The notes under the pieces: model-generated
The model's database searches: none
What the model was told of the DNA's origin: nothing
Seen by the model: the letters and a program-made list of their open reading frames with translations, nothing else
Translations under genes and position numbers: made by a program
Part shown: positions 9,569 to 21,713 of the stretch, one piece after another
How positions within the stretch are numbered: the stretch's first letter is position 1
Layout of the letters: each line of letters begins with the position of its first letter
DNA from: Silene conica
Lineage: Eukaryota; Streptophyta; Magnoliopsida; Caryophyllales; Caryophyllaceae
Length of the DNA stretch: 64,000 nt
NCBI GenBank assembly: GCA_029255685.2
Contig: CM055315.2
Location: 69,097,681-69,161,680 of the forward strand
Direction: 5' to 3'

Positions 9569-10871
9569 CTAGTTTTACGCTCGTGCAAAAAATGCACGGG
9601 TCTAATTTCATTAAATTGAAAAATCAATAAGAAGGTAAATATATTTAACAAAAATATAATTTCAGTATCGCAGTCATATCAATGTAAAAAGTAAAGAGAA
9701 TTTATATATACTTGACTTAGACGCAAGTAAAATTAATGCATCTGCTTGACATTATAAAAGTACACAAATCTTCTTTAAGACGACCTATCGGTTTTAGACG
9801 GGTCAAATATACTTATGTAGGATGAATAAGACAAAAAAAAAGCATTATGCATGACGAAAAAAAATATGTGTCCAGAGTATAATTTATGAGGAGCGATACT
9901 AACCCGTTATAAACTTAAGACGGATAGTAGCCGATAAAAAAAACATATGTTTTAAAATTAGGCTTACGGATTTAGTCCTAAGTTCCAAACCATCGCAATG
10001 AAACCATTTTTTTAGTCCGACCCTCTAACTACCAAAAAGAACTCCGACCATATAATATAATCCATTTTTTTACGTAAATTTAAGACGGAGTTACATATTT
10101 TCGTTGATTTCCGCTACCTTTGGTGCGCACTGGATAAACCCCCGAGCATACGTGATAGACTGCAAACCACGTACACTAGGTTAACCACCCTTTTTACGGG
10201 GTGACAGACTCGAAATCTAGAAGGCATAGCCTCAAGCCAATTTACCCCCCAAGATCGCTCTTGGTGAGGCTTGAACCTGAGACCCTTGGGAATGTGACCC
10301 AAGTTTTTAACCACTAGACTCCACCCTTACGGGCAAAATTTTATCAATATTATATAGCTACGGGGATGCGAACCTCTATCACCTAGAATGTTTTAACCAC
10401 TATTTGAATGTTTTAATTTTCAACGATTTATATATTATTATTCTATTTGGTATTCGATTTCTGTTCCTGTTTTATTTTCATCGTCACTCAATTTAATTAT
10501 TTTAGCTGCTGCATGTTAAAGTAATATTAAAAATTTCTTTAATCTTGGAATATACTCATCTCTAAAGTCTACGCGTCTCAATAATATTATTATATTTAAT
10601 ATATGCCTTTAATTATGTAAAATTGGTTAACTTATTATCAATGATTATCAAAGATTTAATTTTACGGTTGACATTGAGATTTGGACTTCGAAAGACTTCA
10701 TATTAAATTGATGAAAGTAGGGAATAAATAAAGATTGATGAAAACGTGAGGGAGATAATTAATTATGCATAAGAACATGGTGGACCCTACCCTAATTAAA
10801 AAAAAAATATTTTCCTAATTTCATCAACCAATAGAAATCCTCTAAAAGTTGTTTCTTTTATAGTAAAGAGA
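9569..10871 (-). mobile_element. Non-autonomous Helitron A, 1303 bp
   Basis: On - it begins TCTCTTTACTATAAAAG and ends with the hairpin CCCGTGCATTTTTTGCACG followed by CGTAAAA-CTAG, inserted between A and T. These are Helitron hallmarks (5' TC, 3' hairpin then CTRR, A/T target, no duplication). Ends and subterminal sequence match Helitron B at 32566-33595, so the two are one family. There is no Rep/helicase gene. A SINE-like insert lies inside. Confidence 0.85.
10122..10335 (-). mobile_element. tRNA-derived SINE-like element
   Basis: On - the sequence carries a pol III style A box (GTCTAGTGGTTAAAAAC region) and, about 35 bp later, a B box (AGGTTCAAGCC). About 130 bp of tRNA-unrelated body with TCTGTCACCCCGTAAAAAGG follows. 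This layout is that of a plant SINE. I did not find a clean target duplication, and Helitron B lacks this block, which supports insertion into Helitron A. Confidence 0.55.
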
Positions 10872-11168
10872 TTATCACTAACCACGTAACCATTATACAC
10901 TAACATAATACTTGTTTAGAAAACCTAACTCACATCATTCATTCAATATCGCCGCTCATCTTCTCTTGGTTCTTCATGATGCAAATCGTATTCATCAATT
11001 AATTTGGCCTTTCATCTTCTCTAAATCATCAATGATCTCGTCTTCATCTTCTCTTCATTACTATTTCAATGTAATCGTCTTCATATTCTCTTCATTATAT
11101 TATGGTTGATTATTTTATTGATTAATTGCTCTAATAGTTTATTAATTGATTAATGAATAATGATATAG
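10872..11168. other. H2 inter-ORF spacer with a partial tandem unit
   Basis: CT-rich, gene-free sequence (repeated TCATCTTCTCTTC). It ends with a copy of the unit ATTGATTAATTGCTCTAATA that recurs at 14620-14743 and 16000-16117, showing that these three stretches were once one tandem region of H2 later split by insertions. Confidence 0.55.
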
Positions 11169-11431
11169 CGACACCGGGTGTTACTCAAAATGAGCGACAC
11201 CTGGGATATTATTGTAATTTACTTACGTATTTTGTGTTCCCTCCATCAACATTCAAATTTTAAACTTATTGGTGGTCAAGGGTAGTTTAGGAAACTAATA
11301 TTAGTTAATTAATTTTACGGTTTTAAATCATAGTCAAAGGCGGTCACCACCGGTTAACACCGTCAACACGGTGGGCCGTGGTGGTTGGCGGTCAGTGGTT
11401 GAAGACGATGAGACATCAAAAAAGTAGTTAA

Positions 11432-11500
11432 CGAGACTTGATCCCACGACCTCTTGAATGAAATGCTCTTGCTATGCCACTCTAACACAAGCATCTTGTT
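11432..11500 (-). repeat. tRNA-like module in left arm of the long-TIR element
   Basis: On -, GTTAGAGTGGCATAGC resembles a pol III A box, and GTGGGATCAAGTCTC, about 35 bp further on, resembles a B box. It is the inverted counterpart of 14243-14316. It is not a tRNA gene: no acceptor stem or clover leaf can be built. Confidence 0.45.
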
Positions 11501-11819
11501 GTACTTTTAATATCTCTTTTTTTATATATATGACAGCTAAATTTGAGTTAAATTAATATGTACCAATAGTAATTTTCAAATGTAATTCTAACCTATATTT
11601 AATGTACCCATCATAAAATCAATATAATTCTCATTTAGTTAAATGTATTTCATAAAAAATTGAACAATATATTTTTTGTACTTATAGTTTACATAATTAT
11701 ATTACGAAATTACACTTATTATAGGTCATATTATTATAACAAAAAAATTTATGTACGTACAATATATTTATGACAAAGGTACATTTTATTTTTATTGGAG
11801 ATACATAATATATTACTAT

Positions 11820-12078
11820 ACTAGTATGGGTGCCCCGTTTCGCCCAGGCTACCTCTATTTAGCATTAAAATATATTTTCAATTAATTAAAACTATTTTAA
11901 AGTTGCATAACTCATAAATTTATTATTAATACATTTTTCTATGAGCTATACTAGTATTGGTGCCCCGCTTCGCCCAGGCTACCTCTATTTAGCATTAAAA
12001 CATATTTTCAATTAATTAAAACTTTTTTAAAGTTGTATAACTCATTAATTTATCATTAATACATTTTTCTATGAGACC
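11820..12078. repeat. Two tandem copies of a 125-130 bp unit
   Basis: The units begin ACTAGTATGGGTGCCCCG (11820) and ACTAGTATTGGTGCCCCG (11950) and share the whole following segment to ACATTTTTCTATGAG. Read on -, each unit ends in a GC-rich hairpin followed by CTAG and then T, which resembles a Helitron 3' terminus. Confidence 0.7.
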
Positions 12079-12356
12079 GGGTATATCTTAAAATTACAAC
12101 AAAATAAATTATGAGACAAATTCACTACTCCTACTATTAATATTTTATTTAAATCCATTACTAGCTAATTTTTCATATATACTTTATTTTGTTCTTAGAA
12201 TAGTTACTTTTATTACATTCGTTATTACTATTTTTACTTTCATTACACCCGATGTAATTACTGTTACCGGGCTACTTTTATTTACCATTTAAATTTTACT
12301 AAATTGTTATTTTTATTACATTAGTATTTTTTATGAAATATGATTAGCTAAATTGG

Positions 12357-12360
<4 letters not shown>

Positions 12361-12419
<59 letters not shown>
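12361..12419. repeat. (TA)n microsatellite, about 29 repeats
   Basis: Uninterrupted TA dinucleotides inside the long-TIR element. Confidence 0.98.
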
Positions 12420-12422
<3 letters not shown>

Positions 12423-12749
12423 CAATTTATATCTTGAAATTATGATGCGAACGAAGTAAAATTAATCAACAAATTATGAGACACGTTCACCTATCCTCTT
12501 GTTAATATTAGTACTTTCATTACATCCCTTGTTAATACTATTACGTTCACTACTTTTACGGTTACTGTTGTTTGTATAACTACTCGTGCTATTTTACCGG
12601 TTAACTTGTTAATTCTATCAAACTTATGTAATTAAAAAAACTAATATTTTCTTAAAATCGAATTGTTAATTAATCTTTTATACTCTCTCCGTTGTTCTTA
12701 CTATTACTTTTGTTACTTGTGTTGTCAGTAATACTCACTATTATTACTA

Positions 12750-13310
12750 AGGGTGTTCATTTGCAGTTCGGCTCTCCGAACCGTATATTTAATTCGGTTC
12801 GCACACGAATTAGCTTAGGCAAAACAACGAACTTAAACCGCACCGTTAGGTTATAAACAACTGGGTTAACCTCTTTAACGGTTATTTGCGCTTCGGTTAC
12901 TGGTTAACCATAAACGTGCTAAATATACTTTTTCTTTAGTTTTCGTGAATTTTATCTATTGGTTTAATTAAAATTTTATTATATATTATAGTCAACGATA
13001 TAGTTAATTAGTGAAATTTAATATTAATCAATTTAACAATTTTAGAATTTGAAAACACTTAAAAAATTAAACGAAAAAGCACTTTATATAATATTTAATT
13101 TTTTTGCTGACTTTTTTGTGAAACGGTTCGGTTCGGTTAACCTCTTTTCTACAATTGCGAACTTTAACCGAACCGTGTATATGATAAATTTAACGGTTCA
13201 GTTCACCGAATCGCCTTGTCATTACGATTCGGTTAATTAGGCGTTAAATAAATTCGATTTTTCGATTTTTCGGTTCGGTTATTGCGGTTCGGTTTATTCT
13301 GAACACCCCT
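12750..13310. mobile_element. hAT-like MITE rich in GGTTCGGTT
   Basis: Ends AGGGTGTTCA and TGAACACCCCT are inverted repeats. The interior is made of GGTTCGGTT/AACCGAACC motifs near both ends. Flanks ATTATTACTA and AACTATTACT are similar and may be a decayed 8-bp duplication. Elements with this TIR are widespread in plants and usually assigned to hAT. Confidence 0.7.
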
Positions 13311-14242
13311 AACTATTACTTTCACTTATGCCATTGTCATTATTTTTTCTCTTACTACCCTGCATTTATTATTGTTAATTGTACTACCCCGTTGCTGCTA
13401 GTATGACTTTCACTACTCGACTTGTTATTATTGTTGTTTTTACTACTTACATAGGTGGTTAATATCATAGTAGTTGATGACCTAGTTGTATTAGAATTAT
13501 ATATTTAAATAAATCTGAAATATTAGATTATAATATTATTTAAGAGTAATCATAATTATTTTATTAATTAAATTACAAATTTAATGAATTATGGAATATT
13601 TTATTTTTTTGGAAATTTGAACTGATTTACTTACTTTTAATAGTTTTCAAAATATAACATATAGTTATTTATACTTTAAGAAAACTCACAAAAAAAAAAC
13701 TTCATACTTGAAAGATATTGCTCATTACCAGGTTTCACAAAATCACCTTCAAGGTTTACAAAACAAGGCGTAATATTCACAAAATCACCAAATTAAAAGA
13801 ATATTACTTTTGCTAAAATAAAATCAACATCTAACAAAATGCTTATGGTTAAAAGCAAAATAAATCAAACATAGAAGAAAATAAAAAAATGTTAAATAAA
13901 ACATTGAAATATACTTATATACATGGCATGTCGTATATGAAAATATAATGTACATTTGACTTAAATATACTTTACGTGCATACAATTTTTTTTGTTAAAA
14001 TAATATGACACATATAATAAATGTAAATTTTTTAATAGTTATGTAAACTATAAGTATTCAAATCTTTTGTTCAATTTTTGTCCAATACACTTTAGTAACT
14101 AAGAATTATATTGATTTTATAATGAAGGTACATTGATTATAAGTAATAAGTACAGGTAATAATTATTATAGATATATTGTTTTAACGCAAGTTTTAACAT
14201 AAGTATATATACCAAAAGAGATACAAATTTATCAGAAAGATC

Positions 14243-14316
14243 CATGCGGTATAGTGGTAGTACCAATTATATTTCAACCTAAAGGTCATGTGTTCAAGCC
14301 CCACTTATTACATTTT
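14243..14316 (+). repeat. tRNA-like module in right arm of the long-TIR element
   Basis: GCGGTATAGTGGTAGTACC (A-box-like) is followed by GGTCATGTGTTCAAGCCCC (B-box-like). Inverted counterpart of 11432-11500. Its presence in both arms means it belongs to the terminal repeat and is not a chance SINE insertion. Confidence 0.45.
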
Positions 14317-14619
14317 TGAGGTTTCATTTGAGGTTGATTATCTTATGGCAACCGCCATAGACTGGCGGCCAACCTCCACCTTTGACCGGCGGCATTCACG
14401 GCCAACCACCGTCGACCCCCTTGATCAACCACCTTATTGTCTAGTTTTAATTATTATCATTTATATTTTATTTTATTTTATTAATATGATAAATATGCGA
14501 ATTACGGTTCTACCCTTTCCAAATTGACGCAAATACGAAAATTTATTTTTTTATTTTCTATTTTTTATTAGGGTGTTACCAAAATTAGTAACACCCGGTG
14601 TCGTCCTAGCACTATCCTT

Positions 14620-14743
14620 GATTAATATTGTGGTTGTTAGTTTCTGAATAGTTGATTGTGATTGTGGTTCATCTTAATCGTCCTTCATCAATTAATTGAT
14701 TATTTTGTTGATTAATTGCTCTAATAGTTTATTAATTGATTAA
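14620..14743. repeat. H2 tandem unit, copy before Helitron E
   Basis: Starts GATTAATATTGTGGTTG and ends GTTTATTAATTGATTAA. About 118 bp; repeated at 16000-16117. The internal junction GATTAA-TATTGTGG reproduces the uninserted form of the Helitron E target site. Confidence 0.8.
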
Positions 14744-15998
14744 CTAGTTTAATTTCTTGAAAATCACGGGATTTTTTAACTCTTCATTAAAAAAATTGTG
14801 TTTTTATTTGTTATTGCAATTTAATTCGATTTTTCTCATATGACCTTTGTAGCTGAATGATCGTTTTTACTGGACATTTAAATAAATTTTTTCCTAGTTT
14901 ACAACTTTACTAAAATGATATTATGAAAGTAGTAAGTAGTATTAACCTTAGTTAAATGATTATATTTTTTAAGTACGAAGATAATAACAATATTTAAGAA
15001 TTAAAATATTCTAACTCAATTTCTCTTAAACATATTGAACATTAATAATCATGTAATGTTTAATCAAATAAAACATAATTTAAATAAGGGTACAATAAAT
15101 AAATAAGAAACATCGATAATCATGCGATATTCTCTCATTAAACATTTGAAATTACAAATTAAACGATATGTTACTCTTTGGTAGTCAAAGTACAAGAAAA
15201 ATATATTGTTTTAGACGACTTCATAAAAATATTATACTTATACCAAACACACGACGACCATACTAGCATACATAAAGTTGTTAATATCAGTTTCAACAAA
15301 TTCACTACACATTATTACTTAATAAATACGTTAAAAAATTCCCAAAACGTTATATAAATAATAATAAAATGTGAGACTATAAAACTAAGGTTTAAATATA
15401 TTCGATAATTAGTGATATAAAGTTTTCTCATCAACATTCGACAATACCAAAAATAAAAAATATGATACAAATGCTTGTTAGATTCTTCTCTTTTCTTCTA
15501 CTTTCATTTTACTTCTTCATTTTTCTCTCAATTGATTGGTCTCATTAAAAAAATAAAAATATGAAAAGTTTCAAATAAGCAATCAAATAAAATTAAATAG
15601 ACTATTAGAAAAACATAGGCCAAAGGGAATAAATTTACCTGTGAATTTTTTTATTTTTAATTTTTGCTAAGAATGTGTTAGAGATTTTAACATTTGATCT
15701 TATTTTATAGATAACATTTGTTAAATTGGTTTCATAATTGTAAAATATGAAAAGTTTGGCATTCAAGAGATATAAATTGTGATTATGGAGTTGAGTAATG
15801 TTTGGTAGACAAAGGTTTAGGTCATTTCTACATTGATTACTATTTTGCCTTTTTGTTTTCTATTTGTTATTTATTTTAATATTTTGATTTAGCATAAAAT
15901 TGTAGCTCGCCACATGTCGTTCAACTACCTAGTCAATAGCTCACCACATGTCATTCAACTAACTACTCAATCTAGGCTTTTTATGTTACTATATAGAT
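14744..15998 (-). mobile_element. Non-autonomous Helitron E, 1255 bp
   Basis: On - it begins TCTATATAGTAACATAAAAA after an A and ends CTAG before a T, with a decayed hairpin (CCCGTGATTTTCAAGAA) before the terminus. The empty site is visible within the flanking tandem unit. No coding region. Confidence 0.7.
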
Positions 15999-15999
15999 A

Positions 16000-16117
16000 T
16001 TATGGTTGTTAGTTTCTGAATATAGTTGATTGCGATTGTGGTTCATCCGAATCAGCCTTCATCAATTGATTATTGTGTTGATTGATTAATTGCTCAATAG
16101 TCTATTAATTAATTATC
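16000..16117. repeat. H2 tandem unit, copy after Helitron E
   Basis: Begins TATTATGGTTGTTAGTTTCTG and ends TATTAATTAATTATC, matching 14628-14743 along its length with scattered substitutions. Confidence 0.8.
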
Positions 16118-16990
16118 GTTTTTAGACGAACACCAACAGAAAATAAAAACAAATAATAAAACAAATTTAATAAACAAATTTAAATACCAGACATATATTT
16201 GTCCATTAGTTTGTCCTTCATTTCTTAATCTTTCGGGTTCAAATCTTGTTGCGAGAGCAATGAGTTTAGCCAACTCATCTCCATTGTTTTTTTCTTACTT
16301 TTAGCTCTAATTTTTTCAATTTCCAAATCTGGGGTCATCCTTCTTTGTCGAAAATCAGTTTGCTCTTTCACAATGAGTCTCTTTCCATCTAAAATAGAGA
16401 TATCATCTGCAGAAAACATAGACTCGAGCACGACCACGAGTGCTTTACGCCTTTACCATTCTGCTTCTTTTTTGCTATACCTCATGTCCTTCGGGTCGGG
16501 CATATAATCATCAACATTAAGACTAGACGGGGCTGGGACATTAACACTAGACGAAGTTCCAACATTTACACTAAAAGGGCTAGAATCCATTTCAAGCCTT
16601 GACCTTTTCGAGCCTGGCGAATGTTCCCACTTACATCAATTTGATCTTTTGTTAAACTCCATTTTGGATGCTTACTTATGACTTTATTATAAACACATAA
16701 CTCAAGAAATTCTTTATTACCGTTTTCATTACGAAAAAATTTTTGTGCTAATTGTATATCGTCTTCAATGTTAGTACCACTTGCCGATGGTCGATTAAGA
16801 ACTTGAGAGTAGCAACCAACCCATTTGTTTATTAGGAAATTGAGTCGTTTATAACGATTTATTATTCCCTCAAGACTCTTAATCCCAATTTCACCTTCAT
16901 TTTGATTTTCTATACGAGTTTGTTCATGTAATTCGTAAACCGAATTCCATCTTGTGTTATATTTTTGGTATTTACCTAATATTGAGTTGG

Positions 16991-17110
16991 TATTAGACAG
17001 TATTTTGGTCTGACGGTGTTTTGGTAGCTGTGATATACAAGTATTAGTTACCTGAGTATATTGGGTTACCTAAACACTATAGAATTGTAATAGATAACAG
17101 ATTAGGAGTA

Positions 17111-17150
<40 letters not shown>

Positions 17151-17224
17151 GCGCTCAATGTTCCTGATCATTCAATCATTCAATATACAATATCCTTTGA
17201 ATTGTATTTGTTTCGAATTCTTTA
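16991..17224 (+). repeat. Copia-1 left LTR
   Basis: 234 bp, from TATTAGACAGTATTTTGG to CGAATTCTTTA. It contains a longer TA tract (about 17115-17155) than the right LTR, which explains the 25-bp length difference. Confidence 0.95.
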
Positions 17225-17236
17225 TGGCATCAGAGC
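17225..17236 (+). promoter_or_regulatory. Copia-1 primer-binding site
   Basis: TGGCATCAGAGC immediately follows the LTR. It matches the usual TGGTATCAGAGC complement of initiator methionine tRNA with one change. Confidence 0.85.
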
Positions 17237-17288
17237 AATTTTAGATCCTGAACAATTTACCCATCACAAAACTCATTAAAATACGACA

Positions 17289-18122
17289 ATGACAAATGGA
17301 GCATTACTCATTGGAGGAGATGAAAAGAAAGCAGACAGAAGCCATAGCAAACGGTTAGAACAAATTGCTCCGTCTTCTCCATTGTATCTTCATCCTTCCG
17401 ACAGCCCGAGTTTGTTATTAAGTCAGATCAAATTTGATGGTGAGAATTACGAACTTTGGGCAGATGCGGTTAGGAATGGACTCGATGCAAAGAATAAATT
17501 AGCTTTCGTCGAGGGAACCGTTAAACAACCAGGAACTGTTCTGGGAGAAGAAGAGAGCCTCGAAAGTGTAGCATGGCGACAGTGCAACGCTATGATCAAA
17601 GCATGGTTAAGAAACGTAATAGAAATTCGACTGCATCCAAGCATCTCATTCTCTGGAACCGTAACTGAAATATGGAAAGAACTAAAAGAACGCTATTCTA
17701 CTGGGAATGCGCTACGAGTGCATCAATTAGAAGGTGAACTAAACGATTGTAAACAAGCCAAAGATCAGTCAATCGTCGAGTATTATACTCGGTTGAAAGC
17801 AATATGGGATGAAATATCAACTTACAGTCGCGTCCCACAGTGTACTTGCGGGGCAGCAGCGGAATTAATGAAAGAGCGTGAAGAAGAAAAGGTACACCAA
17901 TTTCTCATGGGGCTTGACACGAACCTCTATGGTAATGTCCGTTCTCATTTACTCATGGAAGATGATATTACTTCTTTGAGCCGTGCCTATGCACTCATAC
18001 TTCGTGAGGAAAGGCATAGGCTTGTGACAAAGGGGAAAGAAGAGGTAAATGAGGCGGCTATGGCAGTTAAGACCACAAGTGTGGTCGTGGCAGAGGCAAC
18101 AAGGCTGCAAACAACACCGTAA
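17289..18122 (+). CDS. gag: Copia-1 Gag region
   Basis: 277 codons from the first ATG after the PBS. The N-terminal third has the plant copia Gag signature (IKFDGENYELWADAVRNGL, residues about 47-65), then the capsid-like helical region with VHQLEGELNDCKQAKDQSI and VHQFLMGLD. The basic, Gly/Arg-rich tail and the CCHC knuckle are not in this frame; they lie in the next ORF, one base back. Homologous copia elements read Gag and Pol as a single frame, so a 1-bp deletion near 18040-18120 is the likely cause. Gag would form the virus-like particle. Confidence 0.85.
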   Translation: MTNGALLIGGDEKKADRSHSKRLEQIAPSSPLYLHPSDSPSLLLSQIKFDGENYELWADAVRNGLDAKNKLAFVEGTVKQPGTVLGEEESLESVAWRQCNAMIKAWLRNVIEIRLHPSISFSGTVTEIWKELKERYSTGNALRVHQLEGELNDCKQAKDQSIVEYYTRLKAIWDEISTYSRVPQCTCGAAAELMKEREEEKVHQFLMGLDTNLYGNVRSHLLMEDDITSLSRAYALILREERHRLVTKGKEEVNEAAMAVKTTSVVVAEATRLQTTP

Positions 18123-21100
18123 AAGAACGGGTGGAACAAGAGCCTGCACATTGCACTTACTGCGATAAAGATTACCACACTGAAGATGTCTGCTGGGAGA
18201 AACACGGTTACCCAAATCGTGGAAGAGGTCGTGGTCGTCGTGGTGGTAATGGTCGTGGAGGCAGAGGACGAGGCAACAATGATTTTCAGGTAGCAAATGC
18301 CGCATCGACTAGTGATGGTGATACGCAGAAACATACTCAACAAAGTTTCACCAGTGATGAGATGATTGCCCTGAGAAGCCTTCTAAACAACAAAAATGAA
18401 GGTAGTCACAAATTAACAGGTATGGACAACAAATTTATTGGTGAATGGCTGCTCGATAGTGGTGCATCACATCATATGACGGGACAACGTAAGTTACTAA
18501 AGAACGTTTGGACAAGCAAGCCTTCCACGGTTGGGTTGCCAAACGGTTCAAGCAATGTTGCTCAAGACCATGGAATGGTCATTCTGAATGAAAACTTCAT
18601 TTTACGTGACGTCTTATATGTGCCTTCCCTTACTTGCGATTTAATATCTATTCAACAATTAGTACAAGAAAATAATTGTTTTGTGACATTCTATCTTGAT
18701 TATTGCATAATACATGACCGGTCTACGAGGACGGAGATTGGACGGGGTGAGCACAAAGACGGGGTTTACATATTGAAAAATAGCCGAGAAACGGTGTCAA
18801 GAGTAAAAACAAGTACTGAAGCTCGTCTGTGGCATAGAAGATTGGGTCATCCTTCTAGTAGTATTTTACCTTCCTTCTCTAATTTAGTCGATCGTGATTT
18901 ATTTTGGAATAATAGTGACGTCTGTGATCCATGTTGCCGTGCTAAACAAACACGGTCTATTTTCAAGGTTAATAAAAAAAGAAGTAGCGAATTATTTGGA
19001 TTAATTCACTGTGATATTTGGGGCCCATATAAAAAGAGAAGTTTATCCGGGGCCCATTATTTTTTGACGATCGTTGATGACCACAGTAGAGCCGTATGGG
19101 TACATCTTATGCACGATAGAAGGGAAGTGCATCAGTTAATGAAAAATTTCTTCGAAATGGCCTTGACACAATTTGGAAGGCAGGTTAAAATCGTACAAAG
19201 TGACAATGGAACCGAATTTTTGTCAGGCACTTTGAAGGAATATTATAACGTTCATGGGATGATTTTTCAGACTAGTAACATTGAAACTCCACAACAAAAT
19301 GGTCGGGTGGAGCGGAAACATAGACATATTTTGGAAAAAGCCATAGCACTTCGCTTCCAAGCTGAATTACCTATTGAGTTTTGGGGAGAATGCACATTAA
19401 CGGCAACATATTTAATTAACAGAACCCCAAGTCGTAGCATCAATGGTTTAACTCCCTACGAAGTATTATATGGTGAAAAGCCTTGTCTTGACAATATTCG
19501 TGTTTTTGGTTGTCTCGCTTATGCTCACAATAAAGATAGGCCCAAAGACAAATTTGCCGAACGTGGAAAACGTTGTATTTTTATTGGATATCCACATAGC
19601 AAGAAAGGATGGAAATTGTATGATCTCAAGCACAAAGTCAGTTTGGAATCTCGGGATGTCGTCTTCTATGAACATATTTTTCCATTTGTTGACATTGCTT
19701 CCGCTGAGAACAAATTAAAAACCAACGTACCAAAAACTCCTGAGATAGAATATCTGGAGGTCGAGTCGGCGCCTATAGAAAATAGCCTTCTCAACTCACA
19801 CAAACCAACTGAACTTAGTACTACATCTGTTGGAGAAAAGGGGAGTACTGGCGAAAAGGTTGACGATACAATGCCCATAGAGAGCGGTCAAGAAGAAGAG
19901 GAAATAACAGATGACAAGGTTGTAACTACGCACGAAACAGACATAGAAGAACCTGTTGGTCGTGGTGCACGCGAGAAATTTGATCCTTACTGGAAGAAGG
20001 ACTACGTTTGCAAATCGACACGTCTTGTAAACCCCGTATTGCGCGCTCATTCGTCTCAATCTGCGTCCCCGAAAACAGGTACTCGTTATCCAATTACTAA
20101 TTATGTCACAAATGATTATTTCTCGTCTTCTCATAGGTGTGTCTTAGCTGCTGTAAATGCGATAAAAGAACCTCGATATTACAATGAGGCTGTTCGTCAC
20201 CACGAATGGCGTATAGCAATGGGTAAAGAAATTGAAGCACTTGAGTCAAATAACACCTGGAAGGTCGTTGATTTACCCGACGTGAAGCGCCCTATTGGAT
20301 GTAAATGGGTTTATTGAGTGAAATATAAAGCTGATGGAACCGTTGAAAGATACAAGGCAAGATTGGTAGCACAGCAAGGTTTTACGCAGATTGAAGGAGT
20401 CGATTACCATGAAACCTTTGCGCCGGTTGCTAAAATGACGAGTGTCAGGTGTCTCTTAGCCGTGACCGTTATCAAGGGATGGTCTATTGAACAGTTGGAT
20501 GTTAATAATGCTTTTCTACACGGAGAATTAAGCGAGGAAGTTTACATGAAGCTGCCTCAAGGTTTTAAGGTCGAGGGATCGAATAAGGTATGCAAGCTAC
20601 TTAAGTCCTTATACGGATTAAAGCAAGCTTCACGTAACTGGTTTGCTAAATTGGCTAATTATTTGAAACGATACGGCTTTGAGCAATCGTTGGCAGATTA
20701 TTCGTTATTCACCTATAATAAAGATGAGATTTTCCTTGGAATTTTGGTCTATGTTGACGATATGATTATCGTTAGCAATAATGCTACAGCTAGCACGCGA
20801 TTAAAAACGTTCCTCGATACTAGTTTTGGTATTAAGGATCTTGGTCGTCTCAAATACTTTCTCGGAATTGAAGTAGCAACGGGACTGAAGGGACTATTTC
20901 TTTGTCAGCGTAAATATGCCTTGGAAATTATAAAAGAAGCTGGTATGGAGGGAGCAAAACCCGTGAATACACCCATACAGCCTAATCATAAGTTGGCTCT
21001 ATCCGACGGGTATGTCCTTAAAGATCCTATGCCTTACAGGAGATTGGTTGGTCGTCTTATTTATTTGACAATTACAAGACCGGATTTGGTATATGTAGTT

Positions 21101-21706
21101 CATATCTTGTCTCAGTTTGTGCACAATCCCCGAAAAGAGCATATGGAGGCTGCATTGCGTGTTGTTCGGTATATAAAAGGTAACCCAGGAAAGGGCATTA
21201 TCATGCACAGGAATTCCGAGTTACAATTGTTTGGATATTCCGATTCCGACTGGGCTAGTTGTCCTTTGTCCAGAAAGTCCTTAACCGGATACTTCGTTGC
21301 CTTGGGTAATACGCCCATTTCGTGGAAGGTAAAGAAGCAGGCCACTGTTGCTAAATCTACGGCAGAGGCGGAGTATAGGGCATTAGCCGCTGTGACAAGT
21401 GAGTTGATATGGTTGAAAGCTTTCCTACATTCTTTGGGCATCGTACACACGAGTTCAATGAAGATTTTTTGTGACAATAAAGCCGCATTACATATTGCAA
21501 AAAATCCGGTATTTCATGATCGTACCAAGCATATTGAAATCGATTGTCATTTCGTTCGCCATCATTTAGTGAATAACACAATTTCGACTTCCTACGTGAG
21601 AAGCAAGGAGCAGGTGGCTGATTTATTTACTAAAGCTTTGGGAGGTGATGCTTTCGAGTATTTGCAGGTCAAGTTGGGCATCGGTTTACCCCGGGCTCCA
21701 ACTTGA
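18123..21706 (+). pseudogene. pol: Copia-1 Pol (CCHC, PR, INT, RT, RNase H) with an internal TGA
   Basis: Continuation in the frame of 18131. A CCHC knuckle CTYCDKDYHTEDVC is followed by an RG-rich tract, then protease (WLLDSGASHHMTG), GAG-pre-integrase (LWHRRLGHPSS) and integrase with D, D, E positions in HCDIWGP, QSDNGTEF and TPQQNGRVERKH. RT begins at WKVVDLPDVKRPIGCKWVY; a TGA at 20315-20317 then interrupts, and the same frame continues from 20318 with KADGTVERYKARLVAQ, YVDDM and RNase H (GYSDSDWASC, STAEAEYRAL, FCDNKAALHIAKNP). The TGA sits where homologues have a basic residue and is one C-to-T change from CGA. With the gag frameshift it makes the element non-autonomous. Confidence 0.92.
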
Positions 21707-21713
21707 GGGGGAG

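Larger units (their letters stand above)
11169..14603. mobile_element. Element with very long (about 650-bp) terminal inverted repeats
   Basis: Ends CGACACCGGGTGTTACT (11169) and AGTAACACCCGGTGTCG (to 14603) are perfect inverted repeats. Weaker inverted similarity continues inward for about 650 bp (left to about 11820, right from about 13900), for example the TCATAAAATCAATATAATTC and CTTATAGTTTACATAA blocks. No transposase is encoded. Long TIRs suggest a Mutator-like or foldback element. I could not find a convincing 9-bp target duplication, so the superfamily is uncertain. The interior holds a tandem duplication, a (TA)n tract and a hAT-like MITE. Confidence 0.65.

Noticed and set aside
12361-12419. 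Origin or matrix-attachment signal
   Set aside because: A plain TA microsatellite; nothing else supports such a role.
14243-14316. tRNA gene
   Set aside because: Only A- and B-box-like words; no acceptor stem, anticodon arm or correct length, and it is part of an inverted repeat.
18040-18131. Programmed -1 frameshift between Copia-1 gag and pol
   Set aside because: No slippery heptamer followed by a stem is obvious, and copia elements normally use one frame; a 1-bp deletion is simpler.
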